From the NCBI RefSeq assembly GCF_004345645.1, contig NZ_SLWS01000014.1, positions 62,001 to 126,000 of the forward strand: a DNA stretch of 64,000 nt, read 5' to 3'. The notes under the pieces are model-generated. The model was not told where the DNA came from and searched no databases. It was given only the letters and a program-made list of their open reading frames with translations. Positions 50,440 through 60,143 of this stretch are shown piece after piece. The DNA comes from Actinocrispum wychmicini (GTDB lineage: Bacteria > Actinomycetota > Actinomycetes > Mycobacteriales > Pseudonocardiaceae). Numbering within the stretch: position 1 is the first letter of the stretch; each line of letters begins with the position of its first letter. The position numbers and the translations under genes are program-made.

Positions 50440-52131
50440 CTACGCGTACCACTTGTGCCACAGCGCCGAGTCGGTGCCTTCGCCGAAGCAGTCCAGCCGT
50501 CCGGACGCCCATGAGCTCACGCCGCAGCCCGAGCTGAGCACGCCGCCGAGGTCCTCCTCGCCGCTCCACGACGAACCGTCCCACCACTTGTGCGTCATGT
50601 GGAACGTGGATCCCGGGTAGAACACGTCGATCCGGTTCGGACCCCACGACACCGCGGCCGGGTCGCCGCCCAGGTAGCCGCCGAGGTTCTCCCAGTCGCT
50701 CCACTTCGAACCGTTCCACCACTTGTGGTACAGGTGGCTGTCCGTGCCTTTCACGAACGTGTCCAGGCGGTTGGCCGACCAGGACGCCACCGCCGGCGCG
50801 GAGTCGCAGACGCCACCGAGTGACTCCCAGCCGTTCCAGTGCGAACCGTCCCACCACAGGTGCCACATGGCCGAGTCCATGCCGCGCGCGAACACGTCGA
50901 TCCGGTTGGGGCCCCAGGAAACACAGGCCGGGTCGGACGACAGCACGCCGCCGAGGCCCTCCCAGCCGCTCCAGCCGCCCTGGTACCACTTGTGGTAGAG
51001 CTGGTGGTCGTTGCCGACCATGAACGTGTCCAGCCGGCCGGACGCCCACGAGCAGATCGACGGCCCGCTCTGGCAGCCGCCGCCGAGCGACTCCCAGCCG
51101 TTCCAGTGCGCACCGTCCCACCAGCGGTGCCACATGGCCGAGTCGGCGCCGCGGGCCACCACGTCGATCCGGTTCGGGCCCCAGGACGTCGCGCTGGGCT
51201 TGGACGTCAGCACGCCGCCGAGCGACTCCCAACCGCTCCACCCGTGGGTGGCCGGCAGTTTCACGTCCTGCGCGGTGGCGAAGGCGTACACGTCGAAGTT
51301 GCACTGGCCGTAGGCGATCTTGAAGTAGCCGGACATGCCCCAGGCCGTGCTCCACGAGTTCTTCGCGATCCAGCACTGCTCGGCCTCGGAGTACCCGATC
51401 ACCTCCACGCAGTGGCCGCCCGCGTAGTTGCCGCTCACGTGGTGGTACACGCCGGTGGAGTAGGAGAAGAAGTCGTCGTAGACGTCGAAGGACGCCGAGC
51501 ACGGGCCGACGTCGGTCAGATACTGCTTGCGCGCGTTGATGTCGGAGATCAAACCGTGTTTGCCGATCGACACCTGGGTGGCCGCGCGATTCGGTGTCGG
51601 CCGAACGTACGGTTTCCATAAATTGGTTGCCGGATCGTTCTGTGGCGGGTTGTCGAACGCGTTCATATACGGCAACACCGTTTCACCGACGACACCGCGT
51701 TGTTTGATCTGTTCCAGGCAGGCGTCGGCGTTCCAGCCGCCGCAGGACGCACCGTGACTGGAGTTGAAATGCGAGTCGGCCTCGGACAGGTCGAGCAGCT
51801 GGCCCTGCTCGATGGACGCCATCGACTCGACCACGGCGGTACAGCAGAACGACACGCACGAACCACAGTGTTTCTGGTCCTTGACCGAGGTCACGTGGTT
51901 GCCGTTGCGGTTGCGCCAGTCGACCGCCGGGGCGAACGTGGCCGGTCCGGCCTCGGCGGCGGCGGTGCGGCCCGCCTGGGCCAGCGCCCGGTCCTCGGGG
52001 GTGAAAATGACGCCGAGCAGGGCGCGCTTGTCGTCGTCACTCAATTGGGATTGTGGTGTTTCCCGCGCCGTCCAACGCGCGGAGGAATCGCGCAGAGTCT
52101 GGACGAGGGCAGCGGTGTTCAACGGAGCCAT
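50440..52131 (-). CDS. Papain-like (C1) peptidase with PLL-type lectin propeller
   Basis: A 563-residue protein. Residues about 65-285 are a C1 domain: Gln86 and Cys92 ([14 protein letters not shown]), His240 ([12 protein letters not shown]) and Asn258 ([10 protein letters not shown]), so the triad is complete. Residues 295-563 contain six repeats of about 46 residues (GWESLGGVL ... [13 protein letters not shown] ... HxWWDG), the DUF346/PLL beta-propeller lectin pattern. No signal peptide is visible in the preferred N-terminus ([13 protein letters not shown]). A chagasin-like inhibitor gene follows. I infer a self-contained secreted or injected protease that binds glycans. Confidence 0.88.
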   Translation of the reverse strand: MAPLNTAALVQTLRDSSARWTARETPQSQLSDDDKRALLGVIFTPEDRALAQAGRTAAAEAGPATFAPAVDWRNRNGNHVTSVKDQKHCGSCVSFCCTAVVESMASIEQGQLLDLSEADSHFNSSHGASCGGWNADACLEQIKQRGVVGETVLPYMNAFDNPPQNDPATNLWKPYVRPTPNRAATQVSIGKHGLISDINARKQYLTDVGPCSASFDVYDDFFSYSTGVYHHVSGNYAGGHCVEVIGYSEAEQCWIAKNSWSTAWGMSGYFKIAYGQCNFDVYAFATAQDVKLPATHGWSGWESLGGVLTSKPSATSWGPNRIDVVARGADSAMWHRWWDGAHWNGWESLGGGCQSGPSICSWASGRLDTFMVGNDHQLYHKWYQGGWSGWEGLGGVLSSDPACVSWGPNRIDVFARGMDSAMWHLWWDGSHWNGWESLGGVCDSAPAVASWSANRLDTFVKGTDSHLYHKWWNGSKWSDWENLGGYLGGDPAAVSWGPNRIDVFYPGSTFHMTHKWWDGSSWSGEEDLGGVLSSGCGVSSWASGRLDCFGEGTDSALWHKWYA

Positions 52132-52337
52132 AGCCATTCGCTCCCATCGGTGACAAAGGGGGACACCCACTAGTCGGTCGGCCCGTCGACTACGTTTCGG
52201 TCTCCGCTCATAACGATTGGACGCACAGCTTCGAATACCGACGAAATAGCCCGGAAAAGTCGGTCATTTTCCGACCGTGGCAGGTGTTCGCCGACCCCGC
52301 TAGGGTCGCGGGACACGAGGAAACGAGGTGCCGGACG

Positions 52338-53573
52338 ATGAGATGGCGTGGGATCGCGGTGGCCGTGGCGCTGGCGATGGGCCTGGTCCCGGGGACGGCC
52401 GCGGCCGCGGCTCCGGGCAGGACGCCGCTGGTGCTCTTCCCGGCGTTCCACCTGACCAAGCTCAGGGTGACCGTCCACAACCAGACCACGGACCCGGCGT
52501 GTCCCGCGTCGGGCGTGTTCGAGGACTGGTTCCAGAACGATCAGGCCACGGTGTTCGGCCAGGTGTGCCAGGACGAGCTGGAAACGTTGCGCTACAACGC
52601 GATTCCCGGGCTGCCGATGCCGCTGAGGTTCCGCGAGCAGCCCGGCGTGACCGTGCGGGTCGTCGACTACGGCAGGACCAGCAGCGCACCCTTCTACGAG
52701 CCGATGTACCGCGCCCTGGAGTCGGCGGGATACGTGCGGGACAAGGACATCCGCGTCGCCGGGTACGACGCCCGCCTGACCCCGGACATGGGCGGGTTCC
52801 TGCCGCGCGCCAAGAACCTGATCGAGGACACCTTCCGGGACAACGGGAACCGCCCGGTGGAGCTGGTCGGCCACTCCAACGGCCCGCTCTACGTCCAGTA
52901 CCTGCTCACCCACACCAGCCAGGCCTGGCGCGCCAAATACGTGCACGGCTTCACGCCGATCGCCGGCAACTTCCCCGGCCAGGGATCGCTCTACTCGATC
53001 CTGTTCACCGGCCTGAACGTCCAGGACTTCGGCTATCCCACGACGAAGGCCAACGCGGTCAGCAGCGCCCGGATGTACCTGTCGCTGCCGTCGACGTACA
53101 TGAGCGCGTCCGACCCGAGGATCTTCGACGACCGCGAGGTCGTGGTGTCGTCCGGCGGACGCGACTACACCCCGCGCGACTACCCGACGCTGTTCGCCGA
53201 CGCGCACCTGCCGGCCGCGGCCCGGCAGATCGCCGATCACTACATCGGTTTCGTGAGGTTCGCCGACCGCGGCTCATTCCCCGAGGTGGATGTCACCGCG
53301 GAGAAGGGCTCCGGGCTGCCGACCCTGGTCGGCGCACGGCTGCCGGACCTGACCGTCGGCCAGCTCACCGACCCCGGCGAGTTCCTGTTCCGCGACGGCG
53401 ACGGCAACCAGGAGGACATCACCAACGAGGCCGTCCGGGTGTGGCGGGCCATGCCGTGCCACGCCTTCAGCCTCACCGACAACCCTGGTGTGGACCACTT
53501 CTCGTTGCCGGGCAACCCGAACGTGCTCGCCCGGCTGCTGGCGAACCTGAAGCGCCCGCGCGAGCACTGCTGA
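52338..53573 (+). CDS. Secreted LCAT-like lipase/acyltransferase
   Basis: A 411-residue protein with a signal peptide (MRWRGIAVAVALAMGLVPGTAAAA). The lecithin:cholesterol acyltransferase-like core has LVLFPAFHLTKL, a Ser nucleophile in ELVGHSNGPLYVQYLL, and an HG-like NPGVDHFSLPGN near the end with the catalytic His, with an Asp likely in the TDPGEF or QEDI region. Expected to hydrolyse or transfer lipid acyl groups outside the cell. The start is the ATG after GAGGTG. Gap of 206 bp to the divergent C1 peptidase gene contains nothing obvious. Confidence 0.85.
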   Translation: MRWRGIAVAVALAMGLVPGTAAAAAPGRTPLVLFPAFHLTKLRVTVHNQTTDPACPASGVFEDWFQNDQATVFGQVCQDELETLRYNAIPGLPMPLRFREQPGVTVRVVDYGRTSSAPFYEPMYRALESAGYVRDKDIRVAGYDARLTPDMGGFLPRAKNLIEDTFRDNGNRPVELVGHSNGPLYVQYLLTHTSQAWRAKYVHGFTPIAGNFPGQGSLYSILFTGLNVQDFGYPTTKANAVSSARMYLSLPSTYMSASDPRIFDDREVVVSSGGRDYTPRDYPTLFADAHLPAAARQIADHYIGFVRFADRGSFPEVDVTAEKGSGLPTLVGARLPDLTVGQLTDPGEFLFRDGDGNQEDITNEAVRVWRAMPCHAFSLTDNPGVDHFSLPGNPNVLARLLANLKRPREHC

Positions 53574-53660
53574 GGTTTCCCACCACCTGGGAGCTCTCGC
53601 GCCGGGGCGCGACTGCGGTCACGCTGGGTGCGTCCATTCGCCACACTTCAGGAGCCCGCA

Positions 53661-54155
53661 GTGTCCTTGACCGACGTCATCGAAGGAACCCGCCAGGCCG
53701 TCGCCGTCGACCCGGCGAACGCCCAGGTCTCGTTCACCGTCGCCAACACGTTGGTGCCCGGCACCGCGACCGTGGTCGACGTCCAGGTCCGCGACCACTC
53801 GTTCGCGGTCGACGAGCCGGGTGTGCTCGGCGGCACCGACACCGCCGCGAACCCGGTGGAGTACGCGCTCGCCGCCCTCGGCTCGTGCCAGGTGATCACG
53901 TACCAGTTCTGGGCGGCCAAGCTGGGGATTCCGTTGGAGTCGGTGACCGTGCAGGTCGAGGGCGACCTGGACCTGCACGGCTTCTTCGGGTTCTCGGACA
54001 CCCGCGCGGGATTCACCGACGTGCGGGTGCGGGTCGAGCTGTCCGGGCCGGCCAGCCGGGAGCGCTACGAGGAGCTCAAGCAGGAGGTCGACGCGCACTG
54101 CCCGGTGCTGGACCTGTTCCGCAACCCGACCCCGACGGCTACTGAGCTTGCCTGA
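53661..54155 (+). CDS. OsmC-family peroxide reductase
   Basis: A 164-residue protein; GTG start after CAGGAG. OsmC signatures: DEPGVLGGTDTAANPVEYALAALGSCQVITYQF with the peroxidatic Cys in GSC, and EVDAHCPVLDLF with the resolving Cys. These proteins reduce organic hydroperoxides. Co-oriented with the LCAT-like gene 87 bp upstream. The 3' end overlaps the convergent VOC gene by 17 bp. Confidence 0.9.
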   Translation: MSLTDVIEGTRQAVAVDPANAQVSFTVANTLVPGTATVVDVQVRDHSFAVDEPGVLGGTDTAANPVEYALAALGSCQVITYQFWAAKLGIPLESVTVQVEGDLDLHGFFGFSDTRAGFTDVRVRVELSGPASRERYEELKQEVDAHCPVLDLFRNPTPTATELA

Positions 54156-54546
54156 TGTTGATCATCCACTGGACGCCGAACCCGTCGACGCACATGCCGA
54201 ACTCGTCGCCCCACATCTGCTTCTCCAGCGGGATCGCGACGGTGCCGTTCGCGGACAGCTGGTCCCAGTAGCCACGCAGTTCGTCGGCGTCGTCGCCGCT
54301 GACACTGATCGAGATGTTGGTGCCGGGGTTGTGCTCCATCCCGGTCGGGGTGTCCGCGCCCATCAACGTGAAACCGTTGGCAGTGGCCACCATCCCGTGC
54401 ATGATCTTGTCGGCGTCCGGGCCGTCGACGCCGTTCTCGCCGAACGTGTTCAGCGTCAGGTCGCCGCCGAAGACGCCATGGTAGAACTCCAGCGCCGCAC
54501 GGGCGTTGTCGGAGTAGCTGATATACGGGTTGAGCACGGACGACAT
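54139..54546 (-). CDS. VOC-family protein (PhnB/glyoxalase-like)
   Basis: A 135-residue vicinal-oxygen-chelate protein: NPYISYSDNARAALEFYHGVFGGDL at the start, IMHGMVATANGFTLMGADTP, NISISVSGDDADELRGYWDQL and QMWGDEFGMCVDGFGVQWMINI, a PhnB-like pattern. Such proteins often bind metals; the exact function is unknown. Convergent with OsmC gene. Confidence 0.85.
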   Translation of the reverse strand: MSSVLNPYISYSDNARAALEFYHGVFGGDLTLNTFGENGVDGPDADKIMHGMVATANGFTLMGADTPTGMEHNPGTNISISVSGDDADELRGYWDQLSANGTVAIPLEKQMWGDEFGMCVDGFGVQWMINIRQAQ

Positions 54547-54678
54547 GGGGACAGCTCCTTGATCGGTTGACCGCGTTGCCGCCGGCATCGTCGCAGACGT
54601 GCCGGGTCCCGGCAACGGATGCGTCACCCTTGTGGGTTTCTTTGCCTGATGGCCATTTTCCTCCTGAAGACTGGGCTC

Positions 54679-55761
54679 GTGACCTACGAGGAGGCACTGG
54701 CGGCCGTCCGCGAACGGATCGCCAGGTACACGTCCGCGTCCGACCCCGAGGACGTGCTCGACCCCGCCGGCCTGCGGGACGTGGAGTTCCTGTTGGCGAC
54801 GCCGACTCCGGAGGGCATCCACGCGGCCGGCGTCCTGCACTACGCCCGCCACCTGGCGGCGGAGGGTGGAGAAGCCGACTTGGCGACCGCGAAGTCCTTG
54901 CTGGACAAGGTGAACGCGCCCGGCCTGCCCGGTCAGCTGAGCGATCTGAACGAGGCCGCGTCCCGGCCGGTCCGGCTGACCCCCGGCCAGGTGGCCGCGT
55001 TCACGTTCGGCGGGTCACCCCTGCCCGAGGTGGACGGCGCGATCGTGATGATCCGCCATCACCTGCGGGCCGAGCCCGACGACGCCCAGTCGTTGATGAA
55101 TCTCGCTGAGGCGCAACGGTTACGTTTCCTGCGCACCGGGAACGTCGCCGACCTGGACGCGTCCGTCGCGACCTTGACCCGGGTGCCGGACTCGGACGAG
55201 CGCAGCAGCTTCCTCGGCGGTCTGCTGCAACTGCGGTTCGGCGTCACCTCGGACCCGGCCGACCTGAACGCCTCGATCGAGGCGCTGCAGGAGGCGGTCG
55301 ACATCACCGGGGACGACCCGATGTTCCTGGCGAACCTGGGGCGCGCGCGGCTGATCCGGTACGTGTACCTCAGGCAGGACGACGCCGACCTGGACACGGC
55401 GGTGCGGTTGCTGGTCGAGGGGGTCGCGGCGACCTCGCCGGACGACCCGTCCCGGGCCGCCCGGCTCGGCAGCCTGGTGCAGGCCCGGCACACCCGGTTC
55501 GACCGGGACGGCGACCGCGCGGATCTCGACCAGGCCCTGCTGGCGGGCGTCGAGTCGGTGCGCGCCAGCTCCCGGGACGACCCGGAGCTGCCGGAACGGA
55601 TGCTGGGCCTGGGCGCGGTGCACCTGAGCCGGTTCCAGGTGACCAGGGCCAAGGACGATCTCAAGCAGGCGGTGGACCTGGCCAAGAAGGTCCGCCGGGC
55701 GCTGCCCAAGGACCATCCGTTGCGCGCGTTGGCCAACGAGATCCTCGGCCACGCCCGCTGA
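54679..55761 (+). CDS. TPR-like repeat protein, unknown role
   Basis: A 360-residue protein starting VTYEEALAAVRERIARY. From residue about 130 it consists of degenerate helical repeats of about 45-50 residues, each with the form (RL)-F-xx-xG-xxADLDxAV-xxL-xx-AV. These are TPR-like repeats of the kind found in actinobacterial CHAT/STAND-associated proteins. No enzymatic domain or membrane segment. It may serve as an adaptor. An ATG at 54649 would add ten hydrophobic residues. Confidence 0.7.
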   Translation: MTYEEALAAVRERIARYTSASDPEDVLDPAGLRDVEFLLATPTPEGIHAAGVLHYARHLAAEGGEADLATAKSLLDKVNAPGLPGQLSDLNEAASRPVRLTPGQVAAFTFGGSPLPEVDGAIVMIRHHLRAEPDDAQSLMNLAEAQRLRFLRTGNVADLDASVATLTRVPDSDERSSFLGGLLQLRFGVTSDPADLNASIEALQEAVDITGDDPMFLANLGRARLIRYVYLRQDDADLDTAVRLLVEGVAATSPDDPSRAARLGSLVQARHTRFDRDGDRADLDQALLAGVESVRASSRDDPELPERMLGLGAVHLSRFQVTRAKDDLKQAVDLAKKVRRALPKDHPLRALANEILGHAR

Positions 55762-55785
55762 ACGCGTTCCCGTTATTCTGCGGCC

Positions 55786-56796
55786 GTGGCTGTTCCCGTG
55801 CCTGTGTCCGCGTACGTCGTCGACTGCGCTGTCTACGTCGGCGGTGAGCGGTTGCCTGGGCGGTGGTCGCACGACGCGGCGATCGAGGAGGTCCGGCGCC
55901 GCGGTGACGGGTTCGTGTGGGTCGGGCTGTACGAGCCGGACCTTGAGCACATGCAGGTGGTCGCCGAGACGTTCGACCTGCATCCGCTGGCGGTCGAGGA
56001 CGCGGTGTGCGCGCATCAGCGGCCCAAGCTGGAACGGTACGACCACACGTTGTTCATGGTGTTGAAGACCGTGCACTACGTCGCGCACGAGTCGCCGGCG
56101 ACCACGAACGAGATCGTCGAGACCGGCGAGATCATGGCGTTCCTCGGCACGGACTTCATCGTGACCGTCCGGCACGGCTCGCACTCCGGGCTGCACGAGC
56201 TGCGCCGTGGGTTGGAGGGGAGGCCGGAGCGGCTGGCGTTGGGTCCGGCCGCGGTGCTGCACGCCATCGCCGACCAGGTCGTCGACAGCTACCTGGCCGT
56301 GACCGAGGCGTTCGGGCAGGACATCGAGCAGATGGAGTCGGTGATCTTCGAGCCGCGCAGCGAGGTCGGCGCCGAGCAGATCTACATGATGAAACGGGAG
56401 ATCCTCGAACTGCGCAACGCCGTGTCGCCGCTGGTGACCCCGTTGCGCAGGCTGGCCGAGGCGGACGGCCTCAAGCAGGTCAGGCCGTACTTCCAGGACG
56501 TCGACGACCACCTGACCGCGGTGTCCGAGCGGGTGACCGCGTTCGACGAGCTGCTGACCAGCCTGGTCAACGCCGCCCTGGCCAAGATCAGCCTGCAGCA
56601 GAACACCGACATGCGGAAGATCTCGGCGTGGGTGGCCATCATCGCGGTGCCGACCATGGTGTTCGGCCTGTACGGGATGAACTTCGACTTCATGCCCGAG
56701 ACGCACTGGCAGTTCAGCTACCCGGCGGTGATCCTGCTCGTCCTGGCCGCGTGTTTCCTGCTGTACCGGGTGTTCAAACGCAACCAGTGGCTCTGA
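55786..56796 (+). CDS. corA: CorA-family magnesium/cobalt transporter
   Basis: A 336-residue protein: large N-terminal cytoplasmic domain, two C-terminal membrane segments and the YGMNFDFMPE motif (GMN). AWVAIIAVPTMVFGLYGMNF gives segment 1. A leading acidic/coiled region (QVKPYFQDVDDHLTAVSERV) forms the stalk. Moves Mg2+ across the membrane. The KimA-like potassium importer follows 90 bp downstream; both are cation importers. Confidence 0.92.
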   Translation: MAVPVPVSAYVVDCAVYVGGERLPGRWSHDAAIEEVRRRGDGFVWVGLYEPDLEHMQVVAETFDLHPLAVEDAVCAHQRPKLERYDHTLFMVLKTVHYVAHESPATTNEIVETGEIMAFLGTDFIVTVRHGSHSGLHELRRGLEGRPERLALGPAAVLHAIADQVVDSYLAVTEAFGQDIEQMESVIFEPRSEVGAEQIYMMKREILELRNAVSPLVTPLRRLAEADGLKQVRPYFQDVDDHLTAVSERVTAFDELLTSLVNAALAKISLQQNTDMRKISAWVAIIAVPTMVFGLYGMNFDFMPETHWQFSYPAVILLVLAACFLLYRVFKRNQWL

Positions 56797-56886
56797 ACTC
56801 GTGGCGTAAGGATTGCGTAAACAACCCGAGGAACGGGTGTTAGAAGCCTGTGCGGGATGTTGTGCGCGGCACGGCCGTGACCTGCG

Positions 56887-58752
56887 ATGCGTAACGTGAC
56901 TGCACAGGGGGACCGGCACCGGTTGACGGTGGTCGGGGGGCTTGCCGCACTGTCGTTGGACGCGATGGCGTCCGTGGCGTACGGGCCGGAAGCGATCGTG
57001 ATCGTCCTCGCCGTCGCGGGCGGCGCCGGGTTGGGGTTCACGCTGCCGGTGACATTGGCCATCGCCATCCTGCTGGGCGTGCTGACCGTCTCGTACCGGC
57101 AGGTCATCGCCGCGTTCCCGGACGGCGGTGGCGCCTACGGGGTCGCCAAGAAGTACTTGGGCCGGCATGCGTCGCTCGTGGCCGCCGCGTCCCTGGTTGT
57201 GGACTACGTGCTGAACGTCGCCGTGTCGGTCGCGGCTGGCGTCGCGGCGCTGACGTCCGCGTTTCCCGAGCTGCTGCCGTACACGGTCTGGCTGTGCCTG
57301 GGCGTTCTCGCTGTCGTCACGGCCATCAACTTGCGCGGCATCGCGCACAGTGCGCGCGCGTTCATCGCGCCCACGGTCATCTATGTCGGGTCGATTGTTG
57401 TGGTGGAGGTTGTCGGCCTGATCCGTGACCAGCCGGCGGTGACCGAGCACTCCGGACCGGTGCCGCAGTTGCAGACCGTGGGCGTGCTGTTGTTGCTGAA
57501 GGCGTTCGCGAACGGCTGTGCCGCGTTGACGGGTGTGGAGGCGATCGCGAACGCGGTGCCGTCGTTCCGCGCGCCACGCGTCAAGCGCGCGCAGAACGCC
57601 GAGATCGCGCTCGGCGTGCTGCTCGCGGTCATGCTGTTGGGTATCGCCGTGCTGATCGGCAAGTTCTCGATCCACCCGGTCGACGGCGTCACCGTGCTGT
57701 CCCAGGTCACCGAGGCGTCCATCGGCAGCGGTTTCGGGTTCTACGTCGTCCAGTTCGCCACGGTCGTGCTGCTCGCGCTGGCCGCGAACACGTCGTTCGG
57801 TGGCCTGCCCGTGCTGGCGCAACTGCTCGCCGAGGACAACAACCTGCCGCACCTGTTCGCGCTGCGCGCCGAACGCCAGGTGCACACGTATGGCATCGGG
57901 TTCCTGACCGTGGCGTCGGCGATCCTGCTGATCGCCGCGGGCGGCGAGATGAACGTGCTCGTGCCGCTGTTCGCCATCGGAGTGTTCGTCGGGTTCACGC
58001 TGTCCCAGTTCGGCATGACCAGACACTGGCGGCGGGAACGTGGACCGGGCTGGCGCGGCCGTGCCTTCCTCAACGGGTTCGGCGCGTTGCTCACGGCCGT
58101 CGCCGCGGTCGTGGTCACGGTCAGCAAGTTCGCCGAGGGCGGCTGGCTCATCGTCGCGACGTTGCCGGTGCTGGTGCTCGCCATGGACTGGGTGCACCGG
58201 TTCTACCGCAAGATCGGTGACCGGCTCGAACTCGGCCGGACACCGGCCCCGCCCCGACCGAACAAGTCGCTCGTCGTGGTGCCCGTCGGCACGGTCTCGC
58301 GGCTGACCCGCGACGCCATCGCCGCCGCGTTGTCCCTCGGCGACCGGGTGGTCGCGGTGTACGTCACGCATCCCGAGGACGAAGCCGTGACCCAACGGTT
58401 CGTGGCCGCGTGGGACAAGTGGAACCCGGGTGTCGACCTGGTGCTGCTCGACGACGAACGCCGCCGGCTGGGCGAGCCGCTCGTGGAGTACCTGCGGAAA
58501 GTGCCCGAACGACAGGTGTTCGTGCTGATCGCCGAGGTCGAGCCGGAGCACATGTGGCAGCGGATCCTGCAGAACCAGCGCGGCGCCGTGCTCGCGCACG
58601 CGCTGCGCCGTCGCTCGGACGCGGTGGTGTGCCGGCTGCGGTTCAGGATCGACCCTGTTCCGAGTCGGCGTGATGGCGTCGATAGTGCCGCGCCACCCGT
58701 GCCCGGTTCCCGCACGATGCCGAGCACCACTCGCGTCGGGGATGGTTCCTGA
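56887..58752 (+). CDS. KimA-like potassium importer (APC family, USP domain)
   Basis: A 621-residue protein. The N-terminal 460 residues have about twelve membrane segments with LAALSLDAMASVAYGPEAIVIVLA, SYRQVIAAFPDGGGAYGVAKKYLG, VDYVLNVAVSVAAGVAALTSAFPEL, LLKAFANGCAALTGVEAIANAVPSF and AANTSFGGLPVLAQLLA, which follow Bacillus KimA segment by segment. Residues about 470-600 are a universal-stress-like domain (KSLVVVPVGTVSRLTRDAIAAAL) like the c-di-AMP-binding tail of KimA. No ydaO riboswitch was found upstream. The last 37 residues are read opposite the CGNR gene (110-bp overlap). Confidence 0.85.
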   Translation: MRNVTAQGDRHRLTVVGGLAALSLDAMASVAYGPEAIVIVLAVAGGAGLGFTLPVTLAIAILLGVLTVSYRQVIAAFPDGGGAYGVAKKYLGRHASLVAAASLVVDYVLNVAVSVAAGVAALTSAFPELLPYTVWLCLGVLAVVTAINLRGIAHSARAFIAPTVIYVGSIVVVEVVGLIRDQPAVTEHSGPVPQLQTVGVLLLLKAFANGCAALTGVEAIANAVPSFRAPRVKRAQNAEIALGVLLAVMLLGIAVLIGKFSIHPVDGVTVLSQVTEASIGSGFGFYVVQFATVVLLALAANTSFGGLPVLAQLLAEDNNLPHLFALRAERQVHTYGIGFLTVASAILLIAAGGEMNVLVPLFAIGVFVGFTLSQFGMTRHWRRERGPGWRGRAFLNGFGALLTAVAAVVVTVSKFAEGGWLIVATLPVLVLAMDWVHRFYRKIGDRLELGRTPAPPRPNKSLVVVPVGTVSRLTRDAIAAALSLGDRVVAVYVTHPEDEAVTQRFVAAWDKWNPGVDLVLLDDERRRLGEPLVEYLRKVPERQVFVLIAEVEPEHMWQRILQNQRGAVLAHALRRRSDAVVCRLRFRIDPVPSRRDGVDSAAPPVPGSRTMPSTTRVGDGS

Positions 58753-59224
58753 TGAAGAACAGCACGCACGTGGGCGCGTAACAGGCCCGTAGCCGGCTCC
58801 GGTCCGGCCCGGCGAACAGGGCCACGGCTTCCTCGGCGATGATCGACAGTGCCGCGTCCGCGAACGGTTGCGCCGCGATTTTCGTCAGTGTGTCCGGCCA
58901 TGTCATCGCCGACCAGTTCGGCGCGTACGCGCAACTGGCGTTGAGGACGTCCACTGCCGACTCGACGTCGAGCTCCCGCGTCGAACGGGTGTCTTCGGTG
59001 ACGGCCGCGGCGAGGACACGCAACGCGTCCCGCAGCCGACGGAACTCCGCGAGCGGAAGCGGGCCCGACTCGGGCAGGTGCGGCAGCCGGGGGCGGACGG
59101 CGGCCAGCCAGTCGGCGAGGCCGGCGGGGGAGTCGAGGCTGTCGTGCACGCCGTCCCGGTCCGCCCAGACGGTGTTCATCAGCTCGACCGGGAGGGGCTC
59201 GCCGAGCACGGGTGCACTGGTCAC
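58643..59224 (-). CDS. CGNR zinc-finger (ABATE) protein
   Basis: A 193-residue protein. The C-terminal zinc finger CYAPTCVLFFIRNHPRREWCSASCGNRARVARHYRRH holds the CGNR signature; the N-terminal ABATE domain (VELMNTVWADRDGVHDSLDSPAGLADWL) is the putative ligand part. The family is believed to act as stress or aromatic-compound responsive regulators. Divergent from a pyridoxamine-oxidase-like gene over 52 bp that contain an 11-bp inverted repeat. The 3' 110 bp overlap the KimA-like gene. Confidence 0.9.
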   Translation of the reverse strand: MTSAPVLGEPLPVELMNTVWADRDGVHDSLDSPAGLADWLAAVRPRLPHLPESGPLPLAEFRRLRDALRVLAAAVTEDTRSTRELDVESAVDVLNASCAYAPNWSAMTWPDTLTKIAAQPFADAALSIIAEEAVALFAGPDRSRLRACYAPTCVLFFIRNHPRREWCSASCGNRARVARHYRRHHADSEQGRS

Positions 59225-59238
59225 GGCACGATGATACG

Positions 59239-59268
59239 CTAATGATTGACAGCCGCCTCAAGCATTAG
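59239..59268. promoter_or_regulatory. Operator-like inverted repeat between CGNR and oxidase genes
   Basis: CTAATGATTGA (59239-59249) and TCAAGCATTAG (59258-59268) pair at ten of eleven positions around an 8-base spacer. It fills most of the 52-bp gap and is a natural site for the CGNR protein. Confidence 0.55.
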
Positions 59269-59276
59269 GGGTTCGG

Positions 59277-60143
59277 ATGGGTTTCCACGAGGGCGAACTC
59301 GCCGTGCAGCGTCAGGCCGGTGTCGGGGACATGGCCGACCGGCTCACCGGGATGCTCGCGCCCCCGGATCTCACCGGCGGCGCCCGGCTCTTCCTGGCCG
59401 AACGCGACCTGCTCGTGCTGACCGCACGCGACCGGGACGGCCGGCTGTGGACGGTCCCCGTGCTCGGCCGCCCCGGCTTCCTCGCCGTCGACGCCCCGGA
59501 CGTGCTGCGGGTGGCAGCGTTGCCGGGCGAGCCGCTGGCGGCCCTGACGGCCGGTCAGGACGTCGGCATGATCGTGATCGACTTCGCGACCCGGCGGCGG
59601 ATCCGGATCAACGGCACCGTCGACGCGACAGACCACAGTGGACTGTCGATCGTGGTCGACCAGGCGTACGGCAACTGCCCACGGTTCATCCACCCGCGAT
59701 TCGTGCACCCCGCGCCGAACCCCGTCGCGGCGGTCTGGAGCGACAGCCTGGAAGCCGACCACGTGCGCCTGATCGAGCACGCGGACACGTTCTTCCTCGG
59801 CACCGCGCACCCGAGCCGGGGTGTCGACTCGTCCCATCGCGGCGGCGAGCCCGGGTTCGTGACCGTCCACGGCGGCGACCTGGTGTGGCCGGACTATCCG
59901 GGCAACAACATGTTCAACAGCCTGGGAAACCTCGCCGTCGACAGCGGCGCGGCCCTGCTGTTCATCGACTTCGACACCGGCCGCACGCTGCACCTGTCCG
60001 GGAACGCGGCGATCGAGTGGAACCAGGACCGGCGCGTCCGGTTCACGCCGGCCAAGGTGGTGTCCGGCAGCCTGTCCACAGGATGGGACAAGGAACAGAT
60101 CGCCGCCCGTATTGTTCTCCCTGGTGGAAGGGAGCGGACATGA
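59277..60143 (+). CDS. Flavin-dependent (PNPOx-fold) oxidoreductase-like protein
   Basis: A 288-residue protein of the pyridoxamine 5'-phosphate oxidase-fold family: GARLFLAERDLLVLTARDRDGRLWTVPVLGRPGF, VIDFATRRRIRINGT, YGNCPRFIHPR, HADTFFLGTAHP, WPDYPGNNMFNSLGNLAVD. The PR-FIHPR segment is found in large flavoproteins. No signal. Coupled by ATGA with the DUF1684 gene, and divergent from the CGNR regulator, so the three form a likely regulated set. Confidence 0.85.
   Translation: MGFHEGELAVQRQAGVGDMADRLTGMLAPPDLTGGARLFLAERDLLVLTARDRDGRLWTVPVLGRPGFLAVDAPDVLRVAALPGEPLAALTAGQDVGMIVIDFATRRRIRINGTVDATDHSGLSIVVDQAYGNCPRFIHPRFVHPAPNPVAAVWSDSLEADHVRLIEHADTFFLGTAHPSRGVDSSHRGGEPGFVTVHGGDLVWPDYPGNNMFNSLGNLAVDSGAALLFIDFDTGRTLHLSGNAAIEWNQDRRVRFTPAKVVSGSLSTGWDKEQIAARIVLPGGRERT

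Noticed and set aside
56797-56886. c-di-AMP (ydaO) riboswitch before the KimA-like gene
   Set aside because: The 90-bp gap is too short and lacks the conserved ydaO blocks.
55120-58599. 1159-codon minus-strand open frame
   Set aside because: It is antisense to the TPR-like, CorA and KimA-like genes, all of which have clear motifs; the frame is His/Arg/Gln-rich as expected of an antisense shadow in high-GC DNA.
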